Origin: Solea solea
Lineage: Eukaryota; Chordata; Actinopteri; Pleuronectiformes; Soleidae
Length of the DNA stretch: 64,000 nt
Direction: 5' to 3'
Assembly: GCF_958295425.1 (NCBI RefSeq)
Contig: NC_081142.1
Location: forward strand, 19,091,030-19,155,029
Position 1 is the stretch's first letter. Each line of letters starts with the position of its first letter. Under the pieces are notes generated by a model. That model made no database searches, was not told the origin of the DNA, and saw only the letters and a program-made list of their open reading frames with translations. The position numbers were made by a program, and so were the translations under genes. Shown here piece by piece: positions 53,301-56,300 of the stretch.

Positions 53301-56300
53301 GACAAGTAAGTCAGGACTGTGTGTCATAGGGATCCAGTATGCACTATGAAACTGAGGGAGCTAAATGGAACTCATCTGATGTAAATTGATGACTTACACC
53401 TGTGGTTTTCCTATGTCTGCTATGAATGAGACTGATGCTCATTAATACTTTGGCCTTATTTTACCCTTTAATAATATATTTAGTCGTACAAGTTAAGGAA
53501 CAAAGTGGACTGGTTATTAAACTGCCCTAATACTTTTTGTATCCCATCATGAAAACATAATATACATTTTATATCAACAATTATTGATCCTAGTCTCGCG
53601 TGTTGACCAGAGTCGTGATTCCAGGTTTGGGTGTGGACCTCAGAGGATTTTCAGATTTCAAAGCAGGCCCACGGCACTTATCGACACAGAACGCGGTAAA
53701 CACAAATCAATACATTTACATTACCTTGGAGTCTGTTGCAAAGGCCTCGTAGTATTCCGCGTCATCTATGTGCCCCCAGGAAAAGAGGATGGCATCACTG
53801 GAACACTCTCGGACCAAACTCAGGTTCCCAGGAGGACAGTGGACTTAAAAGACATTGATATTTTATGCATTAATTAATCAGATAGATAGATAGATAGATA
53901 GAGCAAAGCGGAACAAGAGAGGTAACACAGAAAAATAGGTAAAGGGATTAAATATCAACATTAAAGTCAAGCATGACAAATCCTTTTCAGGTTAAAACGC
54001 CCTGATACTGAAGATTACAGCTCCAATGTTGCTTTTCACTGTATGAGGTTTCAGGTTTAAGAAAAACACAAAAACACAGGCTCATTTGAACACAAAACAA
54101 TATGATATTGACAGTGGAGCTCAATAGAAGACCCAGTTTACAAAGGAGACACCCAGTGATGCACAAATAGAGGCCAAACAAAAGTATGCTGAGAAAAAAC
54201 AGTTGTAAACACATTACATTCCCAAATGACCTCTGCTATGACCACACAATAATCCTTATCCTGTGGTGAAAACAGAAGAAAAAATCTAATCTCATTACCA
54301 GCTTTGTGCGATTTTAATGTCCAAATCCAAATGTGATTTGAAACCATGAACTGTATTATTACAAAGGTAGGTCTAAACTTATCATTGTGCCTGTAGGCTT
54401 TCCTACCCAGGCTTTGTTTCACCAAAGTGAGTTATTTAAGGTCCTTATATCAGGTGTTATATAGCTGTATATCTGACATGCAACAATTACATGTCATGAA
54501 ATCACATACAGCATCACAACATCCTAGTGGTGCACAATGAGGCTTCAGGGGTGGGGTTGGATAGAAAATCTGGATCAGGCTCTCAAACAGAATAGAGTGA
54601 CATGTGAGATGAAAGGATTATCTGCCAGCACAAAATAGATGACAGGGTGGAGTAGCAAAGATGTTCGTCATTCAGACAGTTTATTAACCAGTGCTGGTTA
54701 CTTGGTTTGGTTTGGTTTAGTCACATAACTTTCCTTGCTGCAATGCCAGAATGTGCTTCAGAATACCGCAGTTTAATTCACCAGTAAGTCGTCAAGTTAT
54801 CACTTCAACAAATCAAAAGATGAGGGGAAAGGATGTTGACAAATGACACTGGGTTATTTAATAGTTGCAACACAAGAACATCCTGATTCTGAGTCAGGAA
54901 CTTTGAATGGATGGTGATGTAAATCTGCATTTGAAGCACCTCCTGTACAACGGAGGCTTAATCTTGACAACAGGTTTCTCTTATGCCAACCTCAAGTTTA
55001 AAGTTTAACCTTTGACCTATGAAATTCAGAAGTGTTACACCACCTGAGATAGCTTTCAACGTCTAGGAAAATCATTGGTTATGAGTTAATTTCAGGGTTG
55101 TTTTTTTTCTCAATTTGAGCTTGGAGAGTTATCGTGAACATGAACAGACATTGACTCCAGATTATTCCGTTTTTTCAAGAGTTTCTCCTGTTGCATCCTC
55201 CGCAGAATGTCAGGAGCAACTCTTGCGGACATTTGCATTTGCACGTCCAGCCTTGGAGAACATCTGGACTCCACTGCATGTCTGAAAGCAACTTAATTGT
55301 TGGCTTTCAATTATCTGAGTGTGTGATTAAAGATATTGTTGGGTTTGGCGTTTTATTTAAGGATAATAAGGATGGGGTTTTTTTTGTTTGTCTCACCAGT
55401 GTGAAAAGTGGCTGTGATGTTGCTCATCGAGTTCTCGCAGTTCGCTGCTACGGGAGTTACTTGCACCGTATAGCTCTGATCACAGTTCAGTCCGGTGATC
55501 TGGCAGCTGCTGCCCTGGTCTGTGCACATCAGCTGGGCACCGTTTTGGTCAGTCACCTTCGCCCTGTAGGAGTCGGCTCCAACCACAGTCGACCAATGTA
55601 TCGTGGCAGAGTTAGTGTCGCAGGTGTAGTCCACCGAGACTGATGAAACTGGTGTGAGCTCTGTAGGCAGCACAGAACATGAAATGATTATGTTTTCATC
55701 TTCAGTGGACAGAAGACATTCATCTAATGGGGATTCTAAATGTCCAATGCACACACTTGATATCGCTCTGTTCAGAAGAATCATATGCTCTATGATAATG
55801 GAGCTAAAGAACAGTTTACTGTATATACTGTGATATATAGTTGCAGGTCAAATATCTCATAATAAAAAAATAAAAGTACCAAGGACCTGTTTTTTTTCTC
55901 AGGCCCATGTTTACCCTGATAGGGTAATAACAAGTAGGTAGTCAGAACATCTGAGTCCTTTCTCTCCCCGAGGATTATATTCTGCATGTCTGAAAGGAGC
56001 GCCTCGGAGAGAATAGCTGACCTAGATCCTAATCACAAAGTTATTCATATTGGTTTGGCTCTGCAACTCACTGTTGGTGCTGTATGTGTGGGTTGTGGGT
56101 TCGCTCGGCACCAAGAACTGGCTCAACGAGGAAACTGATATCAGATAGGTGGAACAAGGAAGGATGTTATTAACAGCCAACTGTGTGTATGGGATTTCCT
56201 GCTCAGATGGCGTGCTGGTGGGATCGTCGATGTTCTGGATGGAAACTTTGTACATCAGGACATCCTTCACTGCGCTCCACTCCACCCTTGCTGTGAAGTC

